Shown: positions 1 through 11,452 of the stretch, one piece after another
Numbering within the stretch: position 1 is the stretch's first letter
Layout: every line of letters begins with the position of its first letter
Assembly (NCBI RefSeq): GCF_037975245.1
Contig: NC_092567.1
Location: 24,730,876-24,794,875 of the forward strand
Length of the DNA: 64,000 nucleotides
Source: Apostichopus japonicus
Taxonomy: Eukaryota; Echinodermata; Holothuroidea; Aspidochirotida; Stichopodidae
Direction: 5' to 3'
Program-made: the position numbers and the translations under genes
The notes under the pieces: model-generated
What the model was told of the DNA's origin: nothing
The model's database searches: none
What the model saw: the letters and a program-made list of their open reading frames with translations, nothing else

Positions 1-1018
1 GTGTTTGTGTCGACAGATGAACGGGAGGGGGCTACGAGGAGGGGCAGGGGGACGGTAGTCGAGTACGAAGTGGCATGGATCATTTCAAACGATTTAGCAT
101 GTATGCCAAATATTTTAATGCATACTTTCAGCCTACCAAACACGACGACTTACTCCATTTACAGCAGACGCGACTTATGGAAGTAATCGGACTGTGGGAA
201 AAGTATCGATCAAGTATAGCCTAGTAGTCTTACTACCGGTAAAATAAAATAGTTTAAGCTCTTCGCTGGTTGACTAGATCACGTCTTCTCTCATCCCCAA
301 TGTCTACAACCCGTCCGCATGAATCTGAATGGACCTAGATATGGCTAAGTGACATGAAAACAACGGTCGGCCTGTCATGAAAGATACTGCTTATACCACC
401 CACAGACTGGAATGTGACGTTAATTATGACCGGTTGTCGAAAAACTTTTTTCTCCATGTTCTTATAATATGACTGCGTGCATATATTTGGACCTACTATA
501 TTAACGCGTAATCTCGGGGTTTCGAAGCAATGATGCAATGATGTCGAGTTGCTATAATAAAGTAACTCATCTTGTTATCTTAAAATTCCTTTTTCCAAAA
601 GTGTTAGGTTTGATCAAATTTTACCGAGTCCCATAAGAAAGTAATACAATGTGCCATACATCAATGGAAAGGTACAAGTGTAACGAATCAATGTAACATA
701 AATTTGAACGGATTAGAGGATGTCGAAAACCACCAGCTATGCATTTTAAAGGACACACAAAATCGTCATTGCTCTGTCCTAGAGGTATTAAACTACGTTG
801 CACAACTTCCACAAATAGTAAAGACAATTCTTACGTCTCAATTGTCGATATGCTTTTATTTATTGATTACAATGTTTACTTTGTAACACAAATAGGCTTT
901 GAAAATGGTGCTCCAACCATGCCCTAATGAGAGCAGTTGTTTATATAGATATTAATAATATATTCAATGTGCTTGAGTGCGCGTGTGTTCCGGTATACAT
1001 ATGATAACACATCATAGA

Positions 1019-2237
1019 TTACATACACGGGTACCACAGAGACGTGGTGTAATTACCAACAAACTTCTCCGCACCGAAAACAGTTATTGGACCATCACCA
1101 AGTAGCATAAAATCACGAAATCCTTCTGTGATATTGGTTACTTCAAGAAATGATACTGCGCAGGCATGTTCGTCGGCTGATGCGTACTTCGTACACACAT
1201 TCGGGAGAGCACTTTCTATGTCTGGACGAAATCGATCCATAAGTGCACAGAAAGGAACTGCATCGGGTATTGAAGTACACGTGGTTGAGGCGCAAAAGTC
1301 GAGACCCGGGCTATGGGATCCAATACCAAAATCGACCAGGACGACGTCATCAATTTCTTCACGGACGATTGACGTTGGTTCAATACAAGGCATCGTTACT
1401 GAGAACTCTATCTTTATTTCCTCTCCATGATCTCGTAAGAGTACGGACGATTCACTGATGGTCAATTCCTCGACATTTCGAAAAGGGTACAATATGTTTG
1501 CTATGGGTAGGGCCTGATCATTATCATTCTGTTGGTACAACTGCGCCAGTGATAAGTCGTAATGGGGCGGTCCGCAGACGGTGTTGGATAAGAAAGGAAT
1601 GATAACATAAAAAGATGGAACTGTTGGCGAAATAGCAAATTCTTCCGAGAGATCAACCGTCTTTGCGTCACCAAAATCAATGTAAATAACATGTTGTCCA
1701 TCATCTAGGTGTGGAAAGACTGGAGTCGCAGGAACGTACAGTTGTGGTGCTGAAGAAGAGAAGGCAATATTCATCACGGTAAAAAAAAAAGATTATTATG
1801 ATTATAATTTATAGACACCAGTTGACTCTCACATGTAGTCATATTGTTTTTGAAATAATAAGGGACAATTTTACCGTCACGATTGTAACATTGTACTAAC
1901 ATTTAGTCAAGTTACTATAGTAACCTAATCTACGGACAACGTTTGTAAAGACGTTGTCATGTGTAATACTACAGCCTGTAATTAAATTTCCATTGACCCC
2001 CCCCCCATCCCCCACTACTACCACCAAAAGAAAAACAAGTACCGGAGAATCTTTACCTCCAGGTGAAGCCTGTGCATACGTATCGAGTCTTGCCTGGACT
2101 GTTGCCGCATCCACTACGATATAAAACCCGACACCATTCCACTTTAAACGTGCAACTTCTACCTCTGTTGAAACGAACTCAGCGGTTGCCAACAGTATCA
2201 ACAAGGCGAAATCCATCGTAAATTTAGCATTTGTCAT
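1019..2237 (-). CDS. G1 copy A: secreted eight-cysteine protein of unknown function (two exons)
   Basis: Two exons on the minus strand: exon 1 2237-2057 (start MTNAK) and exon 2 1749-1019 (stop TAA). The donor GTAAAG and acceptor TTCTTCAG join in phase 1, giving 303 residues. The N-terminus is a typical signal peptide (MNFALLILLATAEF-like core), so the product should be secreted. Exon 2 carries eight cysteines and two N-glycosylation sequons near the C-terminus (NIT, NYT), and the protein ends SLWYPCM. No transmembrane segment or recognised domain is visible and I do not recognise the family. An in-frame upstream ATG exists in A and D only; MTNAK is preferred because all four copies share it. 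Near residue ~190 it reads DVVLVDFGIG, as in copy C. An AT-rich TATA-like tract (about 2386-2402) lies roughly 150 bases upstream. The frame is intact. Confidence 0.75.
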
Positions 2238-2506
2238 CTTCTTTCGTATATTACTCAAGTATAAGCACAGCCGACAAGGAAAAACTGAAAGTATCAATTT
2301 CAATCTGCAAATTGTGACTTCGCTTCGGCTTTTCCGTCAACGGTTGCTCGATCCGTGTCTTTCAACGACAAAGCTGAATTTGAAATATATATAAATATAT
2401 CGGAGAAAAGCTACTCCTCCGCACAAACTGACAGTCACTTGATGTTTTACGACGAGTTTGTACCAGCACTTTGTATTTTAGCCTATGCATGGAACCGCAA
2501 TGAGTA

Positions 2507-2674
2507 CGGTGGCTTAAAAGGGACATAGGAAACCAAAAAGAATAGTGTCCTCAAATCTCAACATTTTGAAATAAAAATTCAGAAATTTGAGATAAAATTT
2601 TGACTTTAAAAGACAAAAATGTTGATATTTTGGGACACTTATTTTTCCTTTCCTATATCCCCAATAAGCCACTG
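2507..2674. mobile_element. TA-flanked MITE in the G1 5' flank (unit A)
   Basis: Imperfect terminal inverted repeats (CGGTGGCTTAAAAGGGACAT at left; reverse complement of the CCAATAAGCCACTG end at right) flanked by TA on both sides. It is a 168-bp non-autonomous DNA element. The same element sits at the matching place in units B, C and D, so it was inserted before the unit duplicated. The TA target suggests Tc1/mariner-like mobility, but the superfamily is uncertain. Confidence 0.65.
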
Positions 2675-3464
2675 TACATCGGTTTCTCTGACCTGGGATA
2701 AATCTCGAGAGTACTTAGTGTTTTAAGGGCTTTAATATAATCATACATACATATGCTGAAGTCACGAAACTGGATGAAATAAACAAAACTTAAATAGATA
2801 CGAGAGAAGTTACTCCTTTTTACTCGTCTTTCAGTACCAGCACATGTTCCAAAATAGACGCTGGCAAAATTACTTCAGATCTGGATGCACTAGTATGTCC
2901 ATTCGTTTGTGATATTAAAAAAGTATAATAACTCCACCATTTGAAATGTTTATACTAAGAATACCTTGTTCTTTTTCTCATATTTCCCAAGCCGCATAGT
3001 TTATCCCAAGCACCATGTTGTATTACACTGACCCAGCCATCCCCCACCGCTACCCCACCTCTTCTAGTCAGGTCTGGTTGCTGTCAGGGAGGTACAGCAA
3101 GCATGGAAACTGAGAAGGGTCAACATGTTAGCGTTAATGTTTTAATTTAGGAAACAGAATGGGGGTACATTATTTGCATCCATTTAGGGTGCAATTAAGG
3201 AAACCATTGAAGTGGGCAGATTGTTAAACTGTACACTTTGCGTACCCTAAATAACTTATAACTTTCATCTAACAAGGCTCTTCGTTTTGTTTTAAATTGT
3301 TTCTGTTAAATTTTTCTTAGCAAAAGCCAGGTGCATTTTGTCAATTATGTCACAAATATTCAACGTTGTAATTTTTTTTCAAAGGGATTGTACTTTTAGG
3401 GAAGATATTAAGTTGTGATGGTCCCTCTGTTTGTCTTTTTGTTTCAATTATTTTTTGTTCACAA

Positions 3465-3674
3465 ATGGTTGACTATTTCGTCGTGGTATCTGAAAACGCG
3501 GCGAGACGGATGTTTACGATGGATGTATACTTTTATGACCAATTAATACATGGAATAAAATCTATGAAAGGGCGGTCAAGTTATACTCCTTATCGGCTTA
3601 CAACTATGAATGCATTTGTAGATTGCTTTTTAATGATTTTCTTTTATTTTTTTACGACATTACTAATAAATTAG
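3465..3674 (+). CDS. Doubtful 69-residue open frame in the G1 5' flank
   Basis: Starts MVDYFVVVSENAARRMF and is antisense to the G1 direction. Unit C has a longer version of the same frame (18592-18924) with mostly conservative differences. In unit B the corresponding sequence is broken by a small insertion. No signal peptide, domain or splice context is evident. It may be chance conservation inside duplicated DNA and is listed only because the frame is shared by two copies. Confidence 0.15.
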   Translation: MVDYFVVVSENAARRMFTMDVYFYDQLIHGIKSMKGRSSYTPYRLTTMNAFVDCFLMIFFYFFTTLLIN

Positions 3675-4334
3675 TACAGTTTATTTGTGCAGCATCATTG
3701 GAAAACAATCTCGTTTGGCTCAGAGCCGTAGATAGATATACACGGCTCTGGGTCGGCTATAGAGCGCCACCACCTTCTCATATTGGATAGGTGAGATTAC
3801 CTTATGCATTAAAATGCATAGCTAGAGGCAAAACAAATCTTTTTTTGGCTCATACTAAAGTATTTTAGTACACAAACAATACTGTGGGTCTCGCGTAGGC
3901 GAAAGAGACAGTAATTTAGAGAAACTTGGTGTCAAAGTTACCAGATTCTAACTGACCAGAAAGGTAATGAGTAAAAGCTCATGAACGTCCTGGTCAACGT
4001 GTGACGTAATCGTGCGGAGTGTACTGTGAACGTGAAACAATAATAATGGACTTTCCACGTACTTCTCGTAAGAAAGTGACCCTTTGATTCACTCCTTTCT
4101 TCAAATAAACATGTAGCTACGATAGAAGGAAATGGTTATTAGAATTGTTCACACAATGATTTTCTTATTTTGGGTAGCCATTCTTCAATAAACTGTAATC
4201 TATGGTTAAGCAACTGCCTCAACGTCTGGTCATATTTCGTAAGATTAGCTGCTGTTATAGGCCACTATACATACTGTGCCGTACGATATCAGTCGAGGTC
4301 TTCCCGCAATTGAAATACATATACCTTGTGAAAT

Positions 4335-4446
4335 ATGTCGACATCTCGGGTATTTCTTCATTTGTTGTTGCAATTAATCGTGTTTACAGTTATTTTCCAG
4401 CCAGTGGATGCAACATTAATCGAATCTACGAAATACAAAGCTTTGG
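4335..4446 (+). CDS. G2 copy 1: signal-peptide first exon, rest of gene not found
   Basis: ATG follows AAATATGTCGACATC. The exon encodes 37 residues beginning MSTSRVFLHLLLQLIVF, a clear hydrophobic signal peptide, then a short stretch with VDATLIESTK. A donor GTATGTCTC follows in phase 1. The second copy at 13380-13491 has the same length, phase and donor. No partner exon was identified nearby. The frame can also read through the donor to give a 67-residue product (to 4538). It lies head to head with G1 copy A, about 2.1 kb apart. The only plus-strand exon with a matching phase-1 acceptor that I recognised downstream is exon 2 of G1 copy B (9373). Confidence 0.45.
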
Positions 4447-4661
4447 GTATGTCTCAGTCTCACTGCCATAAAGTAAGGCTTTCAGCAAGTCACAACTCCA
4501 CGAGAGCAGATACACAAGCGAAGGGAACAGCACGGTAAAAAGGAGCGCCTGATAGATTTCATATTCCATATACGAGTTTCAAATGTTAAACAAAGGGAAA
4601 ACTTTTACCGTCTCAGTACAATATATACATGCCAACAATACATATCGTCCGTAGGTGTTAG

Positions 4662-5773
4662 GCTTGCGAGTCACTTCGCCCAACAACCATTTCGCCCAAC
4701 TGCCATTTCGCCCAACCAGCCTGGTCATTTCGCCCAACCGCGTTGGTCATTTCGCCCAACCAGCATGGTCAGTTCGCCCAACCGTGTTGGTCATTTCGCC
4801 CAACCAGCATGGTCAGTTCGCCCAACCGTGTTGGTCATTTCGCCCAACCTTATTTTTACTAATATTCAGTCAGAATAATATTACTTTTTCTATTCCACCA
4901 GTTCAATTTGATTTATTTTGGGTAAGGTTACTTCGTAATAGGTAAATAAAGTGAGGTCCGCTCGGTATCGATCGGAGTCTGAGCAGTTATTTCGGGTATA
5001 ATGGGAGGATTACACTACTTTAGGCGTTTACGCATACAATGGAAGTTATATTATTATACAAACAAAGGGGAATCGGTCTTCATAAAAACCTATCAAACCT
5101 AACCCCTAAAATACTGGTCCATCCTACTGACTAACAATTCCGGAACGTTAAGTGAAAAACAATATATATATAAAACCCGTCCGTAATATTTATCAATGTA
5201 ACCACATATGTAATCACATATGTAGGCCTAATCAATTTAACCACGACTTCAAGTTTCCTTAATACTCGGTTCGTATCCCGTAACGTTAACAATTCCCGAC
5301 CGTTTACTATCAAACCTAACCCCTAAAACACTGATCCATCCTCAAGATTCCTTAATATTCGGTTCGTATTCTGTAACGTTTCCTTACTAAAGTTATACAA
5401 AGAAAAGGACTTCAAGTTTCCTTAATATTCCTTAATATTCGAACGTTTACTATCAAACCTAACCCCCAACACACTGATCGGTCCTCAAGTTTCCTTAATA
5501 TTCGGTTCGTATCCTGTAACTTTAACAATTCCCGAACGTTATCTTTTCAAGTATCATATTTAATCAAGGTTGGGCGAAATGACCAGGCTGGTTGGGCGAA
5601 ATGACCAGGCTGGTTGGGCGAAATGACCAGGCTGGTTGGGCGAAATGACCAGGCTGGTTGGGCGAAATGACCAGGCTGGTTGGGCGAAATGACCAGGCTG
5701 GTTGGGCGAAATGGTAAGGTTGGGCGAAATGGCAGTTGGGCGAAATGGTTGTTGGGCGAAGTGTCCTGCTTCC
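4662..5773. mobile_element. Foldback-type DNA element with minisatellite arms
   Basis: Inserted in G2 block 1 between direct repeats GGTGTTAG (4654-4661 and 5774-5781). The arms are long inverted repeats made of ~22-bp tandem units built on TTCGCCCAACCAG. The left arm is about 4671-4850 and the right arm about 5572-5765 (six or more units of GTTGGGCGAAATGACCAGGC). The core (4850-5570) is AT-rich and repeats a module with CTATCAAACCTAACCCC three or four times. No transposase was seen. The 8-bp duplication fits hAT- or P-like families; the fold-back structure recalls P-superfamily Galileo-type elements. It is absent from G2 block 2, so it postdates the duplication. Confidence 0.8.
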
Positions 5774-5896
5774 GGTGTTAGTGTGCATCACTAAGTTAGC
5801 TCCGTGCGTATAGTGTTGTGTCGTCGGTTCTGCTAAAGAGAACTAAGTCACCCAGGGCCACGGTGTGGCAGTGTACAACTCTTTTGTAACATGATC

Positions 5897-7017
5897 TTTT
5901 TTTTCAATTTCAATTCAATTTTCAATTTCTTTATTCCAGTATAAATTACAAAATTTATAAATAGGACACATAATAATGATACATAATATAGATGTAAAAA
6001 TGTACAATCATGAAAGCATGAACAAATAAGAAATAAGATGGAAGATTAGATGTTTGAAAGATTAAAAGGATTATAACAAATATTCTAAGAACCCATCTTG
6101 AATATAAATGGCTGCTCTGTATGATAAATGAGTTCTTAAAAAGCATAATTCTAAAAGTTAGCAAGATAGTAGGATTACGTAGATTGTACTTGTTGGTTCT
6201 ATTGCACAGAGAGATCAACTCGGAGTGAAGTGGGTGATCTTAGAACTATGTATATTCTTAGCTAGTCTTATGAATTCATTTTAGCAGCAGTGTTTACTCT
6301 ACCAACCAGGCATTCACAGTCGATATTAAATATATTTGAGCAGTATTTCAAAAAACTTCTGATTCTTTTCTTGTCCTTTTCAAGTAGAAGGTAATACCAG
6401 ACAGGAACTGCATACACAATCATTGGCAGAATTGATGAGTTGAAAACCTTATCTCTTACATTAGAATGAAAATAAGGAGTAATGTATGCCAACGTTGATA
6501 CAATATAATACACCTTAGACATCATTTAGACATTTGTTTAGTAAAGGTTAACTTGGCGTCAATATCATCTCCTAAGTACATAGTATGAGATACCCGCTCA
6601 GCAACGGAGCCTTGAACATAAGTTTACTGATCCCTGGTCTGAATGAAACCTTGATGTTTAATGTTTTCAAAAATTATTTCTTTAGATTTCTGAGGATTAA
6701 GTAAGAGGTTTTTCTGCTCACACAAATTGACCATATTATCAATACATGATTTATAGTCATTTTGATTTTCAAGGTGTGTCCGCTTTAAAATGTTACGGGT
6801 TATAGCTGTACGTATCATCAGCGTACTAAATTACATTACACCCCAGAGAAGAACGTATATCATCTGTGTGTATTGTAGAAAGTAACGCAGATAGAGGACC
6901 TCCCTGGGGGACTCTCACTGTAATCTTTGATTCCTCTGAATAACCTTTCTGTAGCTTGACTTGTCGGGATCATCATTGTAAAAAATTAGCCAACCAATGG
7001 ATAAGCCATGGCTCATC
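5897..7017 (-). mobile_element. LINE, 3' half (RT motif B onward), minus strand
   Basis: Reading on the minus strand from ~7017, broken frames show W-L-I-H-W-L-A-N-F-L, then VPQGGPLSALLSTIHTDDI (6850-6920, RT motif B), YADDT (6811-6830, catalytic RT motif C), LLLNPQKSKEIIF (~6690) and a thumb-like segment ending near 6268 (SSILPMIVYAVPVWY). The 3' tail is a TTGAATTGAAATTG-type simple repeat ending near 5897. These features fit a CR1/Jockey-like non-LTR retrotransposon. Stops and shifts are present, so it is dead. It begins just where the plus-strand half at 11453-12905 ends, so the two look like parts of one insertion. Confidence 0.85.
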
Positions 7018-7093
7018 GATAAAACCAGGGAGTTGTTCCATAACAACTCCCTGGTTTTATCAGGGAGTTTGTATGCCATAACAACTCCGTGGT
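7018..7093. repeat. Perfect hairpin at the inversion junction
   Basis: GATAAAACCAGGGAGTTGTT (7018-7037), a four-base loop CCAT, then its exact reverse complement (7042-7061), followed by a second imperfect version (CAGGGAGTT ... AACAACTCCGTG) up to unit B. A related 32-bp CAGGG...CCCTG hairpin sits at 33745-33776 with a near-8-bp target duplication. It is probably a very short hAT-like palindromic remnant. It lies precisely where the LINE half meets inverted unit B. Confidence 0.7.
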
Positions 7094-8283
7094 ATGAGCC
7101 AAAAAAGATTTGTTTTGCCCCTCGCGATGCATTTTAATGCATAAGGTAATCTCACCTATCCAATATAGTAGAGCAAGGTGATGGCGCTCTATAGCCGAAG
7201 CAGAGCCGTGTATATCTATCTACGGCTCTGAGCCAAACTAGGTTGTTTTCCAATGATGCTGCATAAATAAACTGTACTAATTTATTAGTAATGTCGTAAA
7301 AAATAAAATAAAATCATTGAAAAGCAATCTACAAATGCATTCATAGTTATTTGCCGATAAGGAGTATAACTTGACCGCCCTTTCATAGATTTTATTCCAT
7401 GTATTAATTGGTCATAAAAGTATATACATCCATCTCAAACATCCGTCTCGCCGCGTTTTCATATACTGCGACGAAATAGTCAACCATTTAAAAACAAAAA
7501 ATTAAATAAAACAAATAGACAAACAGAGGGACCATTACAACTTAATATGTTCCCAAAAAGTATAATCCCCTTTAAATAAAAGTACAATGTTGAATATTTG
7601 TGACGAAATTGACAAAATGTACCTGGCTTTTGGAAAGAAAAATTTAACAGAAACAATCTAAACTTAAACGAAGAGCCTTGTTAGATGAAAGTTAAGTAAG
7701 TGAGGGTACGCCAAGTGTATAGTTTTACAATCTGCTCACTTCAATGGTTTCCTTAATTGCACCCTAAATGGATGCAAATAATGGATTCCCATTCTGTATC
7801 CTAAATTGAAAACATTTAACGCTAACACCGTCGTAGACCGTTCCCAGTTTTCATGCTTGTTGAACTTTCCTGAAAGCAACCAGACCTGACTAGAAGAGGT
7901 GGGGGAGGGGTGGGGGAAGGTGGAGTCAGTGTAATACAACATGGTGCTTGGGATAAACTATGCGGCTTGGGAAATATGGGATAAAGAACAATGTATTCTT
8001 AGTATCAACATTTCAAATGGTAGAGGTATTATACTTTTTTAATATCACAAACGAATGGACATACTAGTGCATCCAGATCTGAAGTAATTTTGCCAGCGTC
8101 TATTTTGGAACATGTGCAGGTACTGAAAGACGAGTAAAAACGAGTATCTTTTCTCCTATCTATTTAAGTTTTGTTTATTTTAATCCAGTTTTGTGACTTC
8201 AGCATATGTATTTATGATTATTTTAAGCACTTGAATATTTTTTGTACTTTCGAGATTTATCCCAGGTCACAAAAACCGATGTA

Positions 8284-8412
8284 CGGTGGCTTATTGGGTA
8301 CATAGGAAAGGAACAAACGTGTCCCTAAATATCAACTTGAATTTTTATTTCAAAATGTTGACATTTGAGGGCTCCATTTGTTTTGGTTTCCTATGTCCCT
8401 ATTGAGCCACCG
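8284..8412. mobile_element. TA-flanked MITE in the G1 5' flank (unit B)
   Basis: Same element as at 2507-2674 in reverse, 129 bp, with the cleanest inverted ends of the four copies (CGGTGGCTTATTGGGTACAT and ...TCCCTATTGAGCCACCG). TA flanks both sides. Confidence 0.65.
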
Positions 8413-8516
8413 TACTCATATCGCTTCAATGCATAGGCTAAAATACAAAGTGCTGGTACAAACTCGTCGTAAAACATCAAGTGACTGTCAGTTTGTGGGG
8501 ATGAGTAGCTTTTCTC

Positions 8517-8735
<219 letters not shown>

Positions 8736-8880
8736 ATTCAGCTTTGTCGTTGAAAGACACGGAGCAATCGTTGACGGAAAAGCCGGAGCGAAGTCACAAT
8801 TTGCAGAAATTGATACTTTCAGTATTTCCTTGTCGGCTGTGCTTATACTTGAGTAATATACGAAGAAGTAATATAAGAAG

Positions 8881-10103
8881 ATGACGAATGCTAAATTTAT
8901 GATGAATTTCGCATTGTTGATACTGTTGGCAACCGCTGAGTTCGTTTCAACAGAGGAAGAAGTTGCACTTTCAAAGTGGAATGGTGTCGGTTTTTTATCG
9001 TAGTGGATGCGGCAACAGTCCAGGCAAGACTCGATACGTATGCGCAGGCTTCACCTGGAGGTAAATATTTTCCGGTACTTGTTTTTTTTTTTTGGTGGTA
9101 GTAGTGGGGGGGGGAGGGGTCAATGGAAATTTAATTACAGGCTGTAGTTTTACACATGACAACGTCTTTACAAACATTGTCCGTAGATTAGGTTACCATA
9201 GTAACGTGAATGAATGTTATAGTAAAATGTTACAATCGTGACGGTAAAATATTCCACTATTATTTCAAAAACAAGATGACTATATGTGAAAGTCAAATGG
9301 TGTCTATAAATAATAATAATAATCTTCTTCTGTTTTTTTATATCGTGATGAATATTGCCCTCTCTTCTTCAGCACCACAACAGTACGTTCCTGCGACTCC
9401 GGTCTTTCCACACCTAGATGATGGACAACATGTTATTTACATTGATTTTGGCGACGTAAAGACGGTTGATCTGTCAAAAGAATTTGCTATTTCGCCAACA
9501 GTACCATCGTTTTATGTTATCATTCCTTTATTATCCGACACCGTCTGCGGACCGCCCCATTACGACTTATCACTGGCGCAGCTGTACCAACAGAATGATA
9601 ATGATCAGGCCCTACCCATAGCAAACATATTGTACCCTTTTCGAAATGTCGAGGAATTGACCATCAGTGAATCGTCCGTACTCTTAAGAGATCATGGAGA
9701 GGAAATAAAGATAGAGTTCTCAGTAACGATGCCTTGTTTTGAACCAACGTCAATCGTCCGTGAAGAATTTGATGACCTCGTCCTGGGCAATTGGTTTTTT
9801 GGATCCCATAGCCCGGGTCTCGACTTTTGCGCCTCAACCACGTGCACTTCAACACCTGAGGCAGTTCCTTTCTGTGCACTAATGGATCAATTTCGTCCAG
9901 ACGTAGAAAGTGCTCTCCCGAATGTGTGTACGAAGTACGCATCAGCCGACGAACACGCCTGCGTAGTGTCATTCCTTGAAGTAACCAATATCACTGAAGG
10001 ATTTCGTGATTTTATGCTACTTGGTGATGGGCCAATAACTGTTTTCGGTGCGGAGAAGTTTGTTGGTAATTACACCACGTCTCTGTGGTACCCGTGTATG
10101 TAA
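8881..10103 (+). pseudogene. G1 copy B: exon 1 frame disrupted, exon 2 intact
   Basis: Exon 1 is 8881-9060 and exon 2 is 9373-10103, with the same splice sites as the other copies. Exon 1 is 180 bases instead of 181. One T/A-rich position is lost at about 8990-9000 (GTCGGTTTTTTATCG against GTCGGGTTTTATATCG), which leads at once to TAG. Exon 2 stays fully open and keeps all eight cysteines and both sequons. At the variable loop it reads DLVLGNWFFG, as in copy D. An unspliced frame through the intron (from 9210) also reads into exon 2 but lacks the usual start. It is likely non-functional as the parental product unless exon 2 is used by another first exon. The real genome state should be confirmed, since this lies in a homopolymer. 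Confidence 0.75.
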
Positions 10104-10574
10104 TATATGATGTGTTATCATTATGTATACCGGCACACACACGCGCACTCAAACACATTGAATATATTAATATGTATCTATATAAACACCTGCTCTCATT
10201 AGGGCATGGTTGGAGCACCATTTTCAAAGCCTTTTTGTGTTACAAAGTAAGTATTGTAATCAATAAATGAAAGCATAACGACAATTGAGACGCAAGATTT
10301 TGTCTTTACTATTTGTGGAAGTTGTGTAACGTATTTTAATACCTATTGGCCAGAGCTATGACCATTTGGGGATTTTGTGTGTCCTTTAAAATGCATAGCT
10401 GGTGGCTTTCGACATCCTCTAATCCGTTCAAATTTATGTTACATTGAATTTTAACACTTGTACCTTTCCATTGATGTATGGCACATTGTATTATTTTCTT
10501 ATGGGACTCGGTAAAACTTGATAAAACCTAGCACTTTTGGACAAGGAATTTGCTCTTTTCGCAAAACTTCGTAA

Positions 10575-10712
10575 GCGCTCTGGTGACTGCAGGTCACCCC
10601 GTGACGTCAATGTGCGGAATAGGTTGAGGAAAACTGAAACTGAAGTTAGTGCAGAGATTAGTGGTTAACAAAGTTACTATCGGGCTTTTGCCAAGCTAAC
10701 GGAAGTACAGGT
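10575..10712 (+). promoter_or_regulatory. CRE/ISRE-like module, perhaps with an untranslated exon
   Basis: Contains a perfect TGACGTCA palindrome in CCCGTGACGTCAATGTGCGG, then GGAAAACTGAAACTGAAG, which fits the interferon-stimulated-response-like pattern GAAANNGAAA. An exon-like stretch ends ACGGAAGTACAG followed by GTATGG, a possible donor. Unit C keeps the reversed equivalent (about 15600-15660), including TGACGTCA. The G2 blocks carry a related stretch (GTGACGTCATCGTGCGGA at 13055-13080). The transcription-factor reading is inference. Confidence 0.4.
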
Positions 10713-11452
10713 ATGGTACATTTACTAGGTATTTGACTGTTTTTTTCCTCCATTTTATCCATTTAATTATTGTTTATTTCGTAAAATAACCAGATGAGTT
10801 ATTTTATAGCAAATCGACAACATTGCATCATTGCTTCAAAAGCCCGAGATTACGCGTTAATATAGTTGGCCCAGATATATGCACGCAGTCATATTATAAG
10901 AACATGGACAAAAACGTTTTTCGGCAATGGTAATAATTACCGTCACAATTAGTCTGTGGGTGGTATAAGCAGTTCCTTTCATGCCAGGCTGACCGTTGTT
11001 TTCATGTCACTTAGCCATATCTAGGTCCATTCAGATTCATGCGGACGGGTTGTAGACATTGGGGATGAGAGGAGACGTGATCTAGTCAACCAGCGAAGAG
11101 CTTAAACTTTAGTATTAACCGGTAGTAAGAATACTAGGCTATACTCAATCGATACTTTTCGCAGAGTCCGATTACTTCCAAAAGTCGCGTCTGCTGTAAA
11201 TGGGGTAGGTCGTCGTTTTTGGTACGCTGAAAGTATGCATTAAAATATTTGGCATGCATGCTATATCGTTTGAAATGATCCATGCCACTTTGTGCTCGAC
11301 CACCGTCCCCCTGCCTCTCCTCGTAGCCCGCTCCCGTTCATATGTCGACACAAACACGTATAGTCTACGCATGAGTCCCTCTAAAGGTAAAATCTCCCTA
11401 AGTTTGATACAGGCCTCTGTCTAAACTCAGTAGCCACGATTGCCTTGTTATT

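Larger units (their letters stand above)
1..3853 (-). repeat. Duplicated unit A (left end cut by the window)
   Basis: First of four copies of a ~4.1 kb unit. It holds a G1 gene on the minus strand, its 3' flank (1-1018) and its 5' flank (2238-3853). Bases 1 to about 1320 match 19270-20589 in unit D almost perfectly, with only a couple of changes noticed by eye. From about 1320 rightward it instead follows unit C, including the A-rich stretch near 2540-2640 and the 3700-3850 end. The right edge is the string ending in GGCTCAT, which also ends unit C (18964) and, inverted, starts unit B (7094). The short open frames in 1-960 are unremarkable flank. Confidence 0.9.
3854..5896 (+). repeat. G2 block, copy 1 (interrupted by a foldback element)
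   Basis: Begins ACTAAAGTATTTTAGTAC directly after unit A. It matches 12906-13946 in the same orientation. The block contains a promoter-like stretch (about 4000-4080), the G2 signal-peptide exon (4335-4446) and a tail resuming at 5774 after the 4662-5773 insertion. It stops at about 5896, where the LINE 3' tail begins; about 80 bases of the expected tail are missing at the LINE insertion. Confidence 0.85.

Noticed and set aside
335-538. 67-residue minus-strand frame, repeated identically at 19604-19807
   Set aside because: The two sequences are recently duplicated flank, so identity says nothing about coding. Units B and C do not keep the frame clearly.
1128-1430. Plus-strand 100-residue frame, repeated at 16258 and 20397
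   Set aside because: Antisense shadow of G1 exon 2, conserved only because the coding strand is.
9210-9372. Frame extending G1 exon 2 of copy B upstream into its intron
   Set aside because: It crosses the conserved acceptor TTCTTCAG and lacks the signal peptide. The spliced model fits all copies.
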